Assembly: GCA_947631955.1 (NCBI GenBank) | Contig: CANRNJ010000012.1 | Coordinates: 1-64,000, forward strand | Length of the DNA: 64,000 nucleotides | Source of the DNA: an uncultured Lachnospiraceae bacterium | GTDB taxonomy: Bacteria > Bacillota > Clostridia > Lachnospirales > Lachnospiraceae | Direction of reading: 5' to 3' | Shown: piece after piece, positions 34,078-42,291 of the stretch | Layout: every line of letters begins with the position of its first letter | Numbering within the stretch: the stretch's first letter is position 1 | Position numbers and translations under genes: made by a program | Notes under the pieces: generated by a model | What the model was told of the DNA's origin: nothing | The model's database searches: none | What the model saw: the letters and a program-made list of their open reading frames with translations, nothing else

Positions 34078-34236
34078 ATAGAAACAAGCGAAAATGTAAT
34101 GTTTATCATTACACACATAGATAAATTTTTTCATAATAGCCCAAGTACCGCAAGGTACTTGGGCACTCCTCATTTATGGGCCTGCCGATAACGCCAAATC
34201 GGAAAGGACCCTCCGCCCTTTCCGATTTCTTTTCGT
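34078..34236 (+). ncRNA. candidate regulatory small RNA
   Basis: Downstream of the TATACT at 34066 there is no gene with a ribosome-binding site, but an RNA of about 160 bases can be drawn. It has a hairpin TGTAATGTTTATCATTACA, an 11-bp hairpin GCCCAAGTACC/GGTACTTGGGC with a GCAA tetraloop (34139-34164), an unpaired ACTCCTCATTT able to pair with Shine-Dalgarno sequences, and a final terminator stem (34196-34228) followed by TTCTTTTCG. The 30-codon frame starting at 34100 lacks a ribosome-binding site. Confidence 0.45.
34196..34236 (+). terminator. intrinsic terminator
   Basis: AAATCGGAAAGG (34196-34207) pairs with CCTTTCCGATTT (34217-34228) and is followed by CTTTTCG on the plus strand. It ends plus-strand transcripts: the candidate sRNA and any read-through from the anion transporter. 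Confidence 0.75.
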
Positions 34237-34274
34237 TTATTCTTTCTCTTTTTTCTGCCTGCTTTCCATACCGC

Positions 34275-34922
34275 TTACTCTTCCAGACGCTGCTGCTCGA
34301 TATGCTGTATTTCCTCGTTGAGCGCCATCATCCTTGCGTCCAGCTCCGACACCATCTGCGCGCACTCCACCAGTTCATCCTTAATATGTTCCGGAGCGTT
34401 GCCCTCAAACTTATAGTGGATCTTGTGCTCCAGACTCGCCCAGAAATCCATGGCTACCGTTCTGATCTGTATCTCCACCTTCGTATTCTCGATGCGGTCG
34501 GATAAATATACCGGCACGCTCACCAGCATGTGGTAACTCTTGTAGCCGCTCGCCTTCGGGTTGACGATATAGTCTTTGACAGAAAGGACCTTGATATCGC
34601 TCTGGTTGCTGATCATCTCCGCGATCTGATAAATATCCGATGCGAAAGAACAGATCACCCTTATGCCCGCTATGTCATTCACATAGCGGATCATATTGTC
34701 AATGGTCGATTCATAACCATGCTTCTTAAGTTTCTTAACGATACTCTCCGGCGTCTTAATACGCGATTTGATATGTTCGATCGGATTATACCTATGTACA
34801 TGCTGAAACTCGTCGTTTAAGATCTCCAGTTTGGTAGAGATCTGTTTCAGAGCGGAATTGTAAATCAGTGTCACTTCTTTCCAGCTGTCGATGTCGCTGT
34901 CACGGTCTATTTTTGTTTCCAT
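34275..34922 (-). CDS. small alarmone synthetase (RelQ/YjbM-like (p)ppGpp synthetase)
   Basis: A 215-residue stand-alone RelA/SpoT synthetase domain without the hydrolase half. It makes (p)ppGpp from ATP and GTP/GDP as part of the stringent response. Signatures are RYNPIEHIKSRIKTPESIVKKL near residue 45, RYVNDIAGIRVICSF near residue 80, VKDYIVNPKASGYKSYHM near residue 115 and VEIQIRTVAMDFWASLEHKI near residue 150. The C-terminal helices match the tetramerising tail of RelQ. It is a single gene divergent from the repeat region upstream. Confidence 0.92.
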   Translation of the reverse strand: METKIDRDSDIDSWKEVTLIYNSALKQISTKLEILNDEFQHVHRYNPIEHIKSRIKTPESIVKKLKKHGYESTIDNMIRYVNDIAGIRVICSFASDIYQIAEMISNQSDIKVLSVKDYIVNPKASGYKSYHMLVSVPVYLSDRIENTKVEIQIRTVAMDFWASLEHKIHYKFEGNAPEHIKDELVECAQMVSELDARMMALNEEIQHIEQQRLEE

Positions 34923-34955
34923 AAAATCCCCCTACCCTATAAAAATAAAAATCGG

Positions 34956-35240
34956 TCTGCGTCCGTAAACCATATCTCAGACGCAGGTAACGTATATCAT
35001 TCTGGGAGAATTGCGCAGCAATTCTCTTAGCGCAGAGTGCTGACTCTGCGTCCGTATACCATATCTCAGACGCAGGTATCGTAAATTATTTCGGAAGAAT
35101 CGCAAAGCGATTCTTTAGACGCAGATTGCTGAATCTGCGTCTATATACCACATCTCAGACGCAGGTATCGTAAATTATTTCGGAAGAATCGCAAAGCGAT
35201 TCTTTAGACGCAGATTGCTGAATCTGCGTCTATTATATCA
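34956..35240. repeat. three tandem copies of an ~89-bp two-hairpin element
   Basis: Units begin CTCAGACGCAGGTA at 34976, 35065 and 35154 (period 89), after a partial leading unit. Each contains a short palindrome (GAATCGCAAAGCGATTC or a variant) and a larger one (GACGCAGATTGCTGAATC and its return to GCGTC). Units 2 and 3 are nearly identical; unit 1 has compensating changes that keep both stems. A fourth copy lies at 63582-63708. No gene is present. Confidence 0.85.
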
Positions 35241-35550
35241 CACCCTTCACAATAAATGTATATTTTACACAAAATTTTCATATAATATTTACTTTTATTG
35301 TATATTTTTTCACCGAAGCAGTCCGCAGGCCCACAAAGACAGTATATGCGAAAGCCTCCGGAATGTACCATAAAAATATTTCTATTTGTATTTACATTTA
35401 TAAGAAGAATTTGTATAGTAAACTGTGTGATTTCGATGGGCGTTCCGTGCGTGATCCCCGGAAGATCGGATATCGTATTTATCTGATACCATATTGATCA
35501 GATATCCTATTTTTGAAAAATACCATGAAAAAAAGGAGAATTCCGCCGCC

Positions 35551-35817
35551 ATGTTTCGTCTGTGGGCAAAAGAAATGAAAAATAACCGTATGATAAGAGA
35601 TACCGTCGTGGAAGACCCTTCCGACGACACGCGCACGCACAAGGTATTTCACGCTCTGGACGAGGTATGTTACCGATTTGACCTCGGCAAGCCGATCTGG
35701 CTGGATGCCGCCGTTCAGGATTTCAAGCGTCATGACAAGACAAGATTTACCCAAGATCATTTTATAGAAACCATCGACTTTGATTATCTGGAGATCCATG
35801 TCATTGAGGAAGACTGA
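35551..35817 (+). CDS. small conserved protein, unknown function
   Basis: An 88-residue cytosolic protein (MFRLWAKEMKNNRMIRDTVV at the N-terminus, then FHALDEVCYRFDLGKPIWLD and DKTRFTQDHFIETIDFDYLE). This looks like a widespread small Clostridia protein without known function; I cannot name the family. The ATG at 35551 has AAGGAG about 12 bases upstream. It is preceded by a ~310-base region without genes after the repeat array. Confidence 0.6.
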   Translation: MFRLWAKEMKNNRMIRDTVVEDPSDDTRTHKVFHALDEVCYRFDLGKPIWLDAAVQDFKRHDKTRFTQDHFIETIDFDYLEIHVIEED

Positions 35818-35867
35818 GATCTCTTTCAGCTGTGATCATAAATACTGTCAGTTCGACAAATAGGAAT

Positions 35868-36035
35868 CTACTTATCCTTCTTCTCTTTATTGCGTCTTAT
35901 AAATCCGAAGATCAGTTCAATAATTCCTGCGCATAACCATATAATGCCCAATTCAGTATTTTCTGCCCAAAACAATAACGGCGATAGAAGAATCCATATG
36001 ATTCCCAAAATTATAACTCCTGTGCTGCTCTTCAT
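35868..36035 (-). CDS. small two-helix membrane protein
   Basis: A 55-residue protein with two hydrophobic helices (about 5-22 and 28-47: GVIILGIIWILLSPLLFW and GIIWLCAGIIELIFGFI) and a basic tail (RRNKEKKDK). The start at 36035 has GGAGG exactly 7 bases upstream; the ATG at 36041 is too close. No family recognised. Upstream on the same strand are tandem 80-bp repeats with micro-ORFs. Confidence 0.5.
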   Translation of the reverse strand: MKSSTGVIILGIIWILLSPLLFWAENTELGIIWLCAGIIELIFGFIRRNKEKKDK

Positions 36036-36067
36036 AATCATTCCTCCCCCAAACTTCGATCGTTTCA

Positions 36068-36139
36068 CTAACATTCGCTGCGGGCATTCGCCCTATGAAG
36101 ACAACCCATATCATTCCGGGAAAAGCCGTGCACACTCAT
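36068..36139 (-). CDS. 23-residue micro-ORF in tandem repeat
   Basis: The peptide begins MSVHGF and contains NDMGCLHRANAR; GGAG precedes the ATG by 4 bases. It is nearly identical to the micro-ORF at 36151-36219 because both lie in an 80-bp repeat. It may be translated, or simply an open frame in a repeat. Confidence 0.3.
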   Translation of the reverse strand: MSVHGFSRNDMGCLHRANARSEC

Positions 36140-36263
36140 GAATCTCCGATTCATTCGTTGCGGGCATTCGCCCTATGAAGACAACCCATATCATTCCAGA
36201 AAAAGCCGTGCACACTCATGAATCTCCGATTCATTCGTTGCGGGCATTCGCCCTATGAAGACA
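36072..36263. repeat. 80-bp tandem repeat array (2.4 copies)
   Basis: CGGGCATTCGCCC recurs at 36081, 36161 and 36241, exactly 80 bp apart, within longer units that differ at only a few positions. The core GGGC-ATTC-GCCC can form a hairpin. The third copy is cut off after ATGAAGACA. The motif resembles a short block in the 10319-10519 element. Confidence 0.85.
36151..36219 (-). CDS. 22-residue micro-ORF in tandem repeat
   Basis: The peptide begins MSVHGF, contains NDMGCLHRANAR and ends in TGA. GGAG lies 4 bases upstream of the ATG. It is the second copy of the frame at 36068-36139. Confidence 0.3.
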   Translation of the reverse strand: MSVHGFFWNDMGCLHRANARNE

Positions 36264-36518
36264 CCATCTGAAGAAGTCGTCTGCCAGCAGCCGCTTCTTC
36301 ATCTGCTGTCTTCGCACGGCTTATTGCTTTCGTCACATTATACCACCATCACGCCCATTTACCTATCACATTTTCATTAAATTTGTTCCTGTATCCCTTT
36401 CAGAAAAGCAAAAAATCAACCATACTTATCGGAGTATGCACCCAATCGGACAGGACTTCGACCAGATCCACGATTCTGAAAAGGGACAAAAATTTTTGAC
36501 CTGTTGTGAATATTATGT

Positions 36519-36581
36519 TTGACTTTGCGCACTCTATGTAGTAGTATTGTTATGTGCTATATGTAGTTTTGAAAACTACAT
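36519..36581 (+). promoter_or_regulatory. hemolysin-III gene promoter with palindromic operator
   Basis: TTGACT (36519-36524) and TAGTAT (36542-36547) have a 17-base spacer. Just downstream, at 36561-36581, is a perfect palindrome with half-sites ATGTAGTTTT around a single G. Its outer ATGT/ACAT arms suit a PadR-, GntR- or BlaI-type repressor. The start codon is at 36609. Confidence 0.65.
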
Positions 36582-36608
36582 GTCGAAACATGAAAGAAGG
36601 TATGATAT

Positions 36609-37259
36609 ATGCAGATTACGATTCGTGAACCCGGAAGCGCCATTACCCACTTTATCGGCATGATGATGGCGATCGTCGCCGCCACGCCCCTTTTGGCCAA
36701 GGCGGCTGTAAGTTCGAGCCCCACAGCGTGTTTCGCTTTGGCCGTATTTATCAGCAGCATGGTGGCCCTGTACGGCGCCAGCGCCGTCTATCACAGCATC
36801 AACGTAAAAGACGGGATCCTGAAGATATTCCGCAAATTGGACCATATGATGATCTTCGTGCTGATCGCCGGTTCCTACACGCCGGTATGCCTTATCATTC
36901 TGGGCGGCCGGGCGGGATACACGCTGCTTGCCGTCGTCTGGAGCATCGCCATCGCCGGCATGATCACCAAAGCCTGCTGGATCACCTGCCCGAAATGGTT
37001 TTCTTCCACGATCTATATCGCTATGGGCTGGGCCTGCCTGTCCGTGATCGGCACATTATGGCATACGCTCCCCCGCGGAGCTTTCGGATGGCTTCTGGCC
37101 GGTGGTATCATTTACACCGTCGGCGGCGTCATTTATGCCCTGAAACTGCCCGTCTTCAACTCCAGGCACAGGAATTTCGGCTCCCACGAAATATTCCACT
37201 TATTTGTAATGGGCGGCAGCATCTGCCACTTTATCTTTATGTACCTGTATGTGGCATGA
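36609..37259 (+). CDS. hemolysin III / PAQR-family membrane protein
   Basis: A 216-residue protein with seven predicted membrane helices. It has the conserved PAQR features: EPGSAITHFIGMMMA near the N-terminus, SAVYHSINVKDGILKIFRKLDH (first His), and SHEIFHLFVMGGSICHF near the C-terminus (second and third His). The His and Asp residues form a zinc site in the membrane, as in ceramidase-like adiponectin receptors. The physiological role in bacteria is unsettled. A clear promoter and a palindromic operator lie immediately upstream. Confidence 0.88.
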   Translation: MQITIREPGSAITHFIGMMMAIVAATPLLAKAAVSSSPTACFALAVFISSMVALYGASAVYHSINVKDGILKIFRKLDHMMIFVLIAGSYTPVCLIILGGRAGYTLLAVVWSIAIAGMITKACWITCPKWFSSTIYIAMGWACLSVIGTLWHTLPRGAFGWLLAGGIIYTVGGVIYALKLPVFNSRHRNFGSHEIFHLFVMGGSICHFIFMYLYVA

Positions 37260-37278
37260 CCGCCGCCCTGCGGCCGTT

Positions 37279-39372
37279 TCATTCAACCGGCGGTTTTGTT
37301 TTGGACAGGACCGCAGCGCCTGTCAGGGCAAGCAGGACTCCCGCTGCGCCAAGCAGCGCCCCTTCACGGACAGGCAGGGGCTCCCGGTACAGAAACGGGA
37401 ACGCTTTTTCCAGCGCTTCGGAATAGACCATTGCCGCCACGCTGACCGCATTATTGATAAAATGCATCATCATGGAGAGATAGATACTGCCCGTTTTATA
37501 CACGACGCAGCACAGCGCCAGTCCAAGCAGCCCCGTCGGCAGGAACTTGATCAGGCTCATATGATACAGGCCGAAAAGCACCGCCACAACGCCGACCGCC
37601 ACAGGCGCGCGGTATCTCGCCCGCATGGCGTGGAGTATAAACCCCCGGAAGAGCATCTCCTCACAGACAGCCGGTGCGGCCGCCAACACCAGAAAGACAA
37701 AAACGGGACTGCCCTCTGTCAGAGAAGAAAAGGTCAGCTCCACGCTGTCCGCGCTCGACGGAAACAGCCGTATCAGCGCATCGGACAGCACGATATTCAC
37801 AAGGTACAGCCCAAGTATCAGGATAAGGGCGCCCGCAGACGCAGACGGCGGAGCGGCCCGAAACCCATATGTCCGCCGCAGATCCTTTTTCGTGTACAGA
37901 GCCACCGCAAGCGGCACCAAAAGGATGATCATCTGCGTTCCGAAAACACCTCCCAGTCCAAATCTAAGCTGCATCAAACTCCCCGCATACAACACCAGCA
38001 CGATCGTCACCGCCGCCACGAACCATGCGTCGGATACCGTGGGCACACCGCCTTTGGGCAGGTTGGAGCGTTTTTCAAACAGCTGAAACCCGCTTTTGGT
38101 ATCGCCGAACAAAACGGCCTCGCTGTCATAGATCCGGCTCAGGAACAGGACCGCCAGCACCGCATACGCCACGTTGCTGACCAGCACCTCAGCGATCGCT
38201 GTGTAATCTGTCTTAAAGGCAAGCAGGTTTTTGATGAGCAGACAGATGTTCGCGACCGGCACCATCGCCATGACCTGCGTCAGTTCGACATTCGGTATAA
38301 AACCGATGTAACCCGTAAACATCACCACCAGCATAAGCGGCGTGATATAGTTGTTCGCCTCTTTATAACTCTTTGCAAAAGCGGTGACGCACATCGTTAT
38401 GGCGCTGACAAACAGCGAGAACACAAACACCGCAAGCACGCCGACAATGATCGCCGGGTAAAATCCGGCCATGTCAAACCCCGCGGCCGTTTCCGACTGC
38501 AGTTCCATAACCCGGTACATATAGAACGCAATGCCGCCCATGGAAAGTATGTTAAAAAAGGCGGAGATCATTCCGATCATGGCCACCGTTATAAATTTGG
38601 ACACGATCAGCTGTCTGTTGGTCACCGGAAGCGTCAGAATGGTTTCCAAGGTACCCCTCTCCCGTTCTCCCGCGGTCGTATCGATCGCCGGATACATGGT
38701 TCCCATCAGCAGACTGATCACCAGCATAAAGGGAAGGATCATTCCCATAATGCTTCCCAGCGACTGCTCGCTGGTCGCCGTATCCTGTCTTACATAGTCT
38801 ATCGGCTCCAGTATCTCATGCGCGTCGAGCCCCGCCTCTTTGATCTTGATCTCGGTCAGTTCTTCCCGGTACCCGTCAAACACATCCATGACGATATCCG
38901 CCGCATTTGCCGAATCGGCCACGGAAGAAATATAATAGACATCGTACCGCATTTCATCATTCCGCATACCGCCGCGGACATAGGCGTCGATCTCCTCGTT
39001 TTCAAGAGCCGTCTGGTAATCGCCGATGCTGTCCGCATCCACAAGCGTCAGGGTGTATGCGGGTCCGTCTTCATCCGTATCCGCCGTTTCGTCTTCCGGG
39101 GCAGATCCCGTGTCCGTACCGTCTTCCCCGGCAGCCCTGCTTCTTTCTGCCAGCGCGTCTGCGAACGCGCCTCCGTCCTCCGCATCCACAGCGATCCTGT
39201 ATTCTCTCTCTTCCATGTTCGAAGCGATCATCGATCCGATCTGCATCACACCGATAAAAATAAGGGGATACAGGATCACCGGCACCACCAGCATCATAAT
39301 GACCGTCTTCTTATCCCGCAGGACATCCAGAAGTTCTTTTTTGACAAGCGTGCCAATGATCTTAGTATTCAT
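37279..39372 (-). CDS. ABC-2 type permease fused to a CPBP intramembrane protease domain
   Basis: A 697-residue fusion. The N-terminal part (about 1-420) is a NatB/ABC-2 exporter permease with KKELLDVLRDKKTVIMMLV, a large external loop (about 60-190) and SERERGTLETILTLP-like text seen as ERERGTLETILTLPVTN. The C-terminal part (about 490-680) is a CPBP/CAAX-type protease-like domain with EEMLFRGFILHAMRARY near residue 570 and MMMHFINNAVSV, holding the Glu-Glu-Arg and His motifs. It overlaps the ATPase gene by 11 bases, so the two make one exporter. Confidence 0.88.
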   Translation of the reverse strand: MNTKIIGTLVKKELLDVLRDKKTVIMMLVVPVILYPLIFIGVMQIGSMIASNMEEREYRIAVDAEDGGAFADALAERSRAAGEDGTDTGSAPEDETADTDEDGPAYTLTLVDADSIGDYQTALENEEIDAYVRGGMRNDEMRYDVYYISSVADSANAADIVMDVFDGYREELTEIKIKEAGLDAHEILEPIDYVRQDTATSEQSLGSIMGMILPFMLVISLLMGTMYPAIDTTAGERERGTLETILTLPVTNRQLIVSKFITVAMIGMISAFFNILSMGGIAFYMYRVMELQSETAAGFDMAGFYPAIIVGVLAVFVFSLFVSAITMCVTAFAKSYKEANNYITPLMLVVMFTGYIGFIPNVELTQVMAMVPVANICLLIKNLLAFKTDYTAIAEVLVSNVAYAVLAVLFLSRIYDSEAVLFGDTKSGFQLFEKRSNLPKGGVPTVSDAWFVAAVTIVLVLYAGSLMQLRFGLGGVFGTQMIILLVPLAVALYTKKDLRRTYGFRAAPPSASAGALILILGLYLVNIVLSDALIRLFPSSADSVELTFSSLTEGSPVFVFLVLAAAPAVCEEMLFRGFILHAMRARYRAPVAVGVVAVLFGLYHMSLIKFLPTGLLGLALCCVVYKTGSIYLSMMMHFINNAVSVAAMVYSEALEKAFPFLYREPLPVREGALLGAAGVLLALTGAAVLSKTKPPVE

Positions 39373-40141
39373 CCGCCATGCCCTCCTTCTCGATCAGCTG
39401 CGTAAAAACATCCCGCAGACTGTTAAGGCCAAGTTCCCGTTTCAGCGTTTCCGGGTATCCTTCGCACAGGATCCTGCCCCGGTGTATCATAACGATCCTG
39501 TCGCAGAGATATTCTGCCTCTTCCATATAATGGGTGGAATAGAGGATCGTCTTGCCCGCCCCGCGCTCTTTCTTCATAAAATCGATGATCGCGGCGCTGC
39601 TTATGATATCCAGTCCGAGGGTAGGCTCGTCAAAAATATACACCGCCGGATCGTGGATCAGGCATCTGGAGATGGAAGCTCTCTGCGTCTGCCCTGTGGA
39701 CAGCTTCTCGATGCGGTTATCCATAAAATCTTCCATGGAAAGGATGCCGCTGATCTCAGCTATCTTTTTTTCCACCGCATCTTTTTCCATGCCGTACAGC
39801 GCGCCCAACATTCTGAGGAGCTCCGCGGTGGAAAATCTGCCGTACAGCTTCGTATTGTTGGACAGATAACCGATATGGCGTTTCACCTCGGTATCGTCCG
39901 AGATCTCCCGATCGCCGATCCGGATACGCACCGTCCCCTGCGTCGGTTTCATCAGCTTGGACATCATCCGAAGGAGCGTCGTTTTGCCCGCCCCGTTGGG
40001 GCCCAGTATCCCAACGATCTCTCCCGCGCCCACCGTCAGGGAAATGCCGTCTACTGCATTGACCGCCGTCTTTCGGTTCTTTTTTTCATTTTTGACAAAC
40101 GTCTTGACCAGACCGTCCGCTATGATTCTGGTATCGCTCAT
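39362..40141 (-). CDS. ABC exporter ATP-binding protein (NatA-like)
   Basis: A 259-residue ATPase. Walker A is GPNGAGKTTL near residue 45, the signature is KLSTGQTQRAS near residue 145, Walker B is AVYIFDEPTLGLD, and the switch His lies in STHYMEEAE. It resembles NatA and the CcmA-like exporters that pair with ABC-2 permeases. The start at 40141 has GGAAGG 5 bases upstream. It is co-transcribed with an HTH regulator and a small membrane protein upstream and with the permease downstream. The substrate (Na+, drug or lipid) is unknown. Confidence 0.9.
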   Translation of the reverse strand: MSDTRIIADGLVKTFVKNEKKNRKTAVNAVDGISLTVGAGEIVGILGPNGAGKTTLLRMMSKLMKPTQGTVRIRIGDREISDDTEVKRHIGYLSNNTKLYGRFSTAELLRMLGALYGMEKDAVEKKIAEISGILSMEDFMDNRIEKLSTGQTQRASISRCLIHDPAVYIFDEPTLGLDIISSAAIIDFMKKERGAGKTILYSTHYMEEAEYLCDRIVMIHRGRILCEGYPETLKRELGLNSLRDVFTQLIEKEGMADEY

Positions 40142-40175
40142 TTTAACCTTCCATTCCTTTCCTGCCTTTAGGACT

Positions 40176-40664
40176 TCACCGGATACGGTCCTGCTTTTCC
40201 TCGTCCGCATCTTCCCGCTCCAGATGCGCCACCCGTTTTTTATAGGCAGCCATACAGAACATAAGACCCGCAAAACACAGCGCAAAGCATAACAGCCCCG
40301 AAAAGATTCCCGATGCTGCGGCACCGGCCGCCATTTGATATTTTTTGAAAGTGATCGAGAAATTCAGTATTCCTGCGACGATGCCTGCAAAAAGGCTGAC
40401 GCCGGCATTGACGATCGGCGTAGGAGAAAGCCGTCTGTCCCATATGCCGTTTTTCATACATGCCACGCATATATACGCCGCCAGACACATAAAGACGATC
40501 CACTCGCCCGCCACATACCGCCATTCTACCGTCCCGTATACAAATACCTGAACCATAAGCGCTGCGAACATTCCCCAGAACGCAAGCCAGCAGCCGTTGT
40601 GCTCGATCTTAAGCATCTTCTGCTCCTGCATTTCATCTAGCTTATTTTTAGTCTTTTTCTTCAT
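40176..40664 (-). CDS. membrane protein of the exporter operon, unknown function
   Basis: A 162-residue protein with four hydrophobic helices (about 27-45, 50-70, 90-108 and 115-140) and a charged N-terminus with KLDEMQEQKMLKIEH. Family not recognised with confidence. GGAGG lies 9 bases before the ATG at 40664, which is inside the 3' end of the regulator gene (17-base overlap). Regulator, membrane protein, ATPase, permease is a common exporter layout in Clostridia. Confidence 0.6.
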   Translation of the reverse strand: MKKKTKNKLDEMQEQKMLKIEHNGCWLAFWGMFAALMVQVFVYGTVEWRYVAGEWIVFMCLAAYICVACMKNGIWDRRLSPTPIVNAGVSLFAGIVAGILNFSITFKKYQMAAGAAASGIFSGLLCFALCFAGLMFCMAAYKKRVAHLEREDADEEKQDRIR

Positions 40665-40866
40665 CCTTATCATCCTCCCAAAATAATTCGTCAAGTGTTC
40701 TGTCCAGTACGCGGCAGATGGCGCGGCACAGTCGGATCGTCGGATTGTACTCCCCTTTCTCGATGGCGTTCACCGTCTGTCTGGACACTCCCACCGCCTC
40801 AGCCAGCTCCTGCTGCGTCATATCCTTACACGCCCTTGCCGCTTTGATCGCAAGATTTTTTGCCAT
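40648..40866 (-). CDS. Xre-family HTH regulator
   Basis: A 72-residue Cro/CI-type helix-turn-helix protein with the recognition region MTQQELAEAVGVSRQTVNAIEKGEYNP compressed to its core QQELAEAVGVSRQTVNAIEK. It is of the short YgzD/YozG-like type often found first in ABC-exporter operons, where it probably controls its own operon. The C-terminal tail is acidic. The following gene starts within its 3' end. Confidence 0.88.
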   Translation of the reverse strand: MAKNLAIKAARACKDMTQQELAEAVGVSRQTVNAIEKGEYNPTIRLCRAICRVLDRTLDELFWEDDKDEEKD

Positions 40867-41033
40867 TCCGTCCTCCTATCCTCTTCAACCGGTCCGGTAC
40901 CTGAATGGCTGTCCGCCAAACCAATCCGGTACTGTTCACAGTCTATCATGCACCTTACTTTTTGTCAAATATATTTTACACCAAAAATCCGCCATCAAAA
41001 ATTCAGGATCAAAAATTCAAAAAGGAACTAAAA

Positions 41034-41076
41034 TCAAATAAAAAAAAGAGGGTACAGCCTGTCTGTCTATACCCTC
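41034..41076 (-). terminator. galE terminator
   Basis: GAGGGTA (41048-41054) and TACCCTC (41070-41076) form a stem. On the minus strand it is followed by seven to eight T residues, 35 bases beyond the galE stop. Confidence 0.85.
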
Positions 41077-41111
41077 TGACTCTATGTATCGGTCTTCCTG
41101 CCGGAAATTCC

Positions 41112-42128
41112 CTAATCTTCGTACCCGTTGGGATTATTGCTCTGCCACCGCCACGAATCGGCGCACATCTCCTTGATGCCGTACTGCGCTTCCCAGCCCA
41201 GTTCTCTTTTGGCCTTGTCCGCATTGGAATAGCAGGTCGCAATATCGCCGGGCCGTCTGTCTTTTATCACATAGGGGATCTTCACGCCCGTGGCTTCCTC
41301 GAAATTCTTCACGATATCGAGAACGCTGTAACCCACGCCCGTTCCCAGATTGTAAATGCACAGTCCGGCTTTCTCCTCGATCTTCTTAAGCGCCTTCACA
41401 TGGCCCACCGCCAGATCGACCACATGGATGTAATCGCGCACGCCCGTTCCGTCCGGCGTATCGTAATCGTTGCCGAACACGCCCAGTTCTTTGAGCTTGC
41501 CCACAGCCACCTGCGTGATATAGGGCATCAGATTGTTGGGGATCCCGTTGGGGTTCTCGCCGATCATGCCGCTCTGATGCGCGCCGATGGGATTGAAATA
41601 CCGCAAAAGGATCACATTCCATTCGGGATCGGCCTTCTGCATATCGGTCAATATCTGCTCCAGCATGGATTTGGTCCATCCGTAGGGATTGGTGCACTGT
41701 CCTTTCGGGCACTCCTCTGTGATCGGGATGACCGCCGGATCGCCGTACACCGTGGCGGACGATGAAAAAATAATATTTTTAACGCCGTGCTTGCGCATCA
41801 CATCCACCAGCGTCAATGTGCCCGCAATATTGTTTTCGTAATATTCCCACGGTTTCTGAACGGATTCGCCCACCGCCTTAAGTCCCGCAAAATGAATACA
41901 GGAATCGATCTTCTCTCTGCCGAAGATATCCTCCATCGCATCCCTGTCCAGAATGTCCGCCCGATAAAACTTTACCGGCTTCCCCGTGATCTTCTCCACT
42001 CTCTGAAGAGATCTCTCACTGGAATTCGACAGATTGTCCACGACCACCACGTCATATCCCGCGTTCTGTAATTCAACTACCGTATGGGAACCGATATAAC
42101 CGGCTCCGCCCGTAACCAGAATTGCCAT
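41112..42128 (-). CDS. galE: UDP-glucose 4-epimerase
   Basis: A 338-residue short-chain dehydrogenase of standard GalE length. It has the NAD-binding [15 protein letters not shown] at the N-terminus, [10 protein letters not shown] with the catalytic Ser, and [12 protein letters not shown] with the Tyr-x-x-x-Lys pair near residue 149. It interconverts UDP-glucose and UDP-galactose for the Leloir pathway and surface polysaccharides. No galK/galT is near, but the next gene upstream makes a UDP-sugar. Confidence 0.95.
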   Translation of the reverse strand: MAILVTGGAGYIGSHTVVELQNAGYDVVVVDNLSNSSERSLQRVEKITGKPVKFYRADILDRDAMEDIFGREKIDSCIHFAGLKAVGESVQKPWEYYENNIAGTLTLVDVMRKHGVKNIIFSSSATVYGDPAVIPITEECPKGQCTNPYGWTKSMLEQILTDMQKADPEWNVILLRYFNPIGAHQSGMIGENPNGIPNNLMPYITQVAVGKLKELGVFGNDYDTPDGTGVRDYIHVVDLAVGHVKALKKIEEKAGLCIYNLGTGVGYSVLDIVKNFEEATGVKIPYVIKDRRPGDIATCYSNADKAKRELGWEAQYGIKEMCADSWRWQSNNPNGYED

Positions 42129-42291
42129 GTCAACATACCTTTCCTTTCCATACCGTTTTCAGGGACGCCATCCCTGTTATCACACTTATTTTACACTACT
42201 TTGTCACTGATGCGCAACCGAAAGCTCAAAGGGCTTTTGCGCAAAGATACGCCCCGCCGCAGGATCCGAAGCCCGGCCGGGACCTGCGGTT

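Noticed and set aside
34976-35233. CRISPR array
   Set aside because: The 89-bp units are contiguous without unique spacers, and no cas gene is in the window.
36072-36263. CRISPR array
   Set aside because: The 80-bp units are near-identical throughout with no variable spacers.
36264-36518. Gene in the gap before the hemolysin-III promoter
   Set aside because: About 255 bases with only a weak hairpin (CATACT/AGTATG near 36421-36438); no frame with a ribosome-binding site.
37249-39405. A 718-codon plus-strand open frame
   Set aside because: It is antisense to the ABC permease-CPBP gene, is Arg/His-rich with no domain or ribosome-binding site, and is explained by codon bias of the real minus-strand gene.
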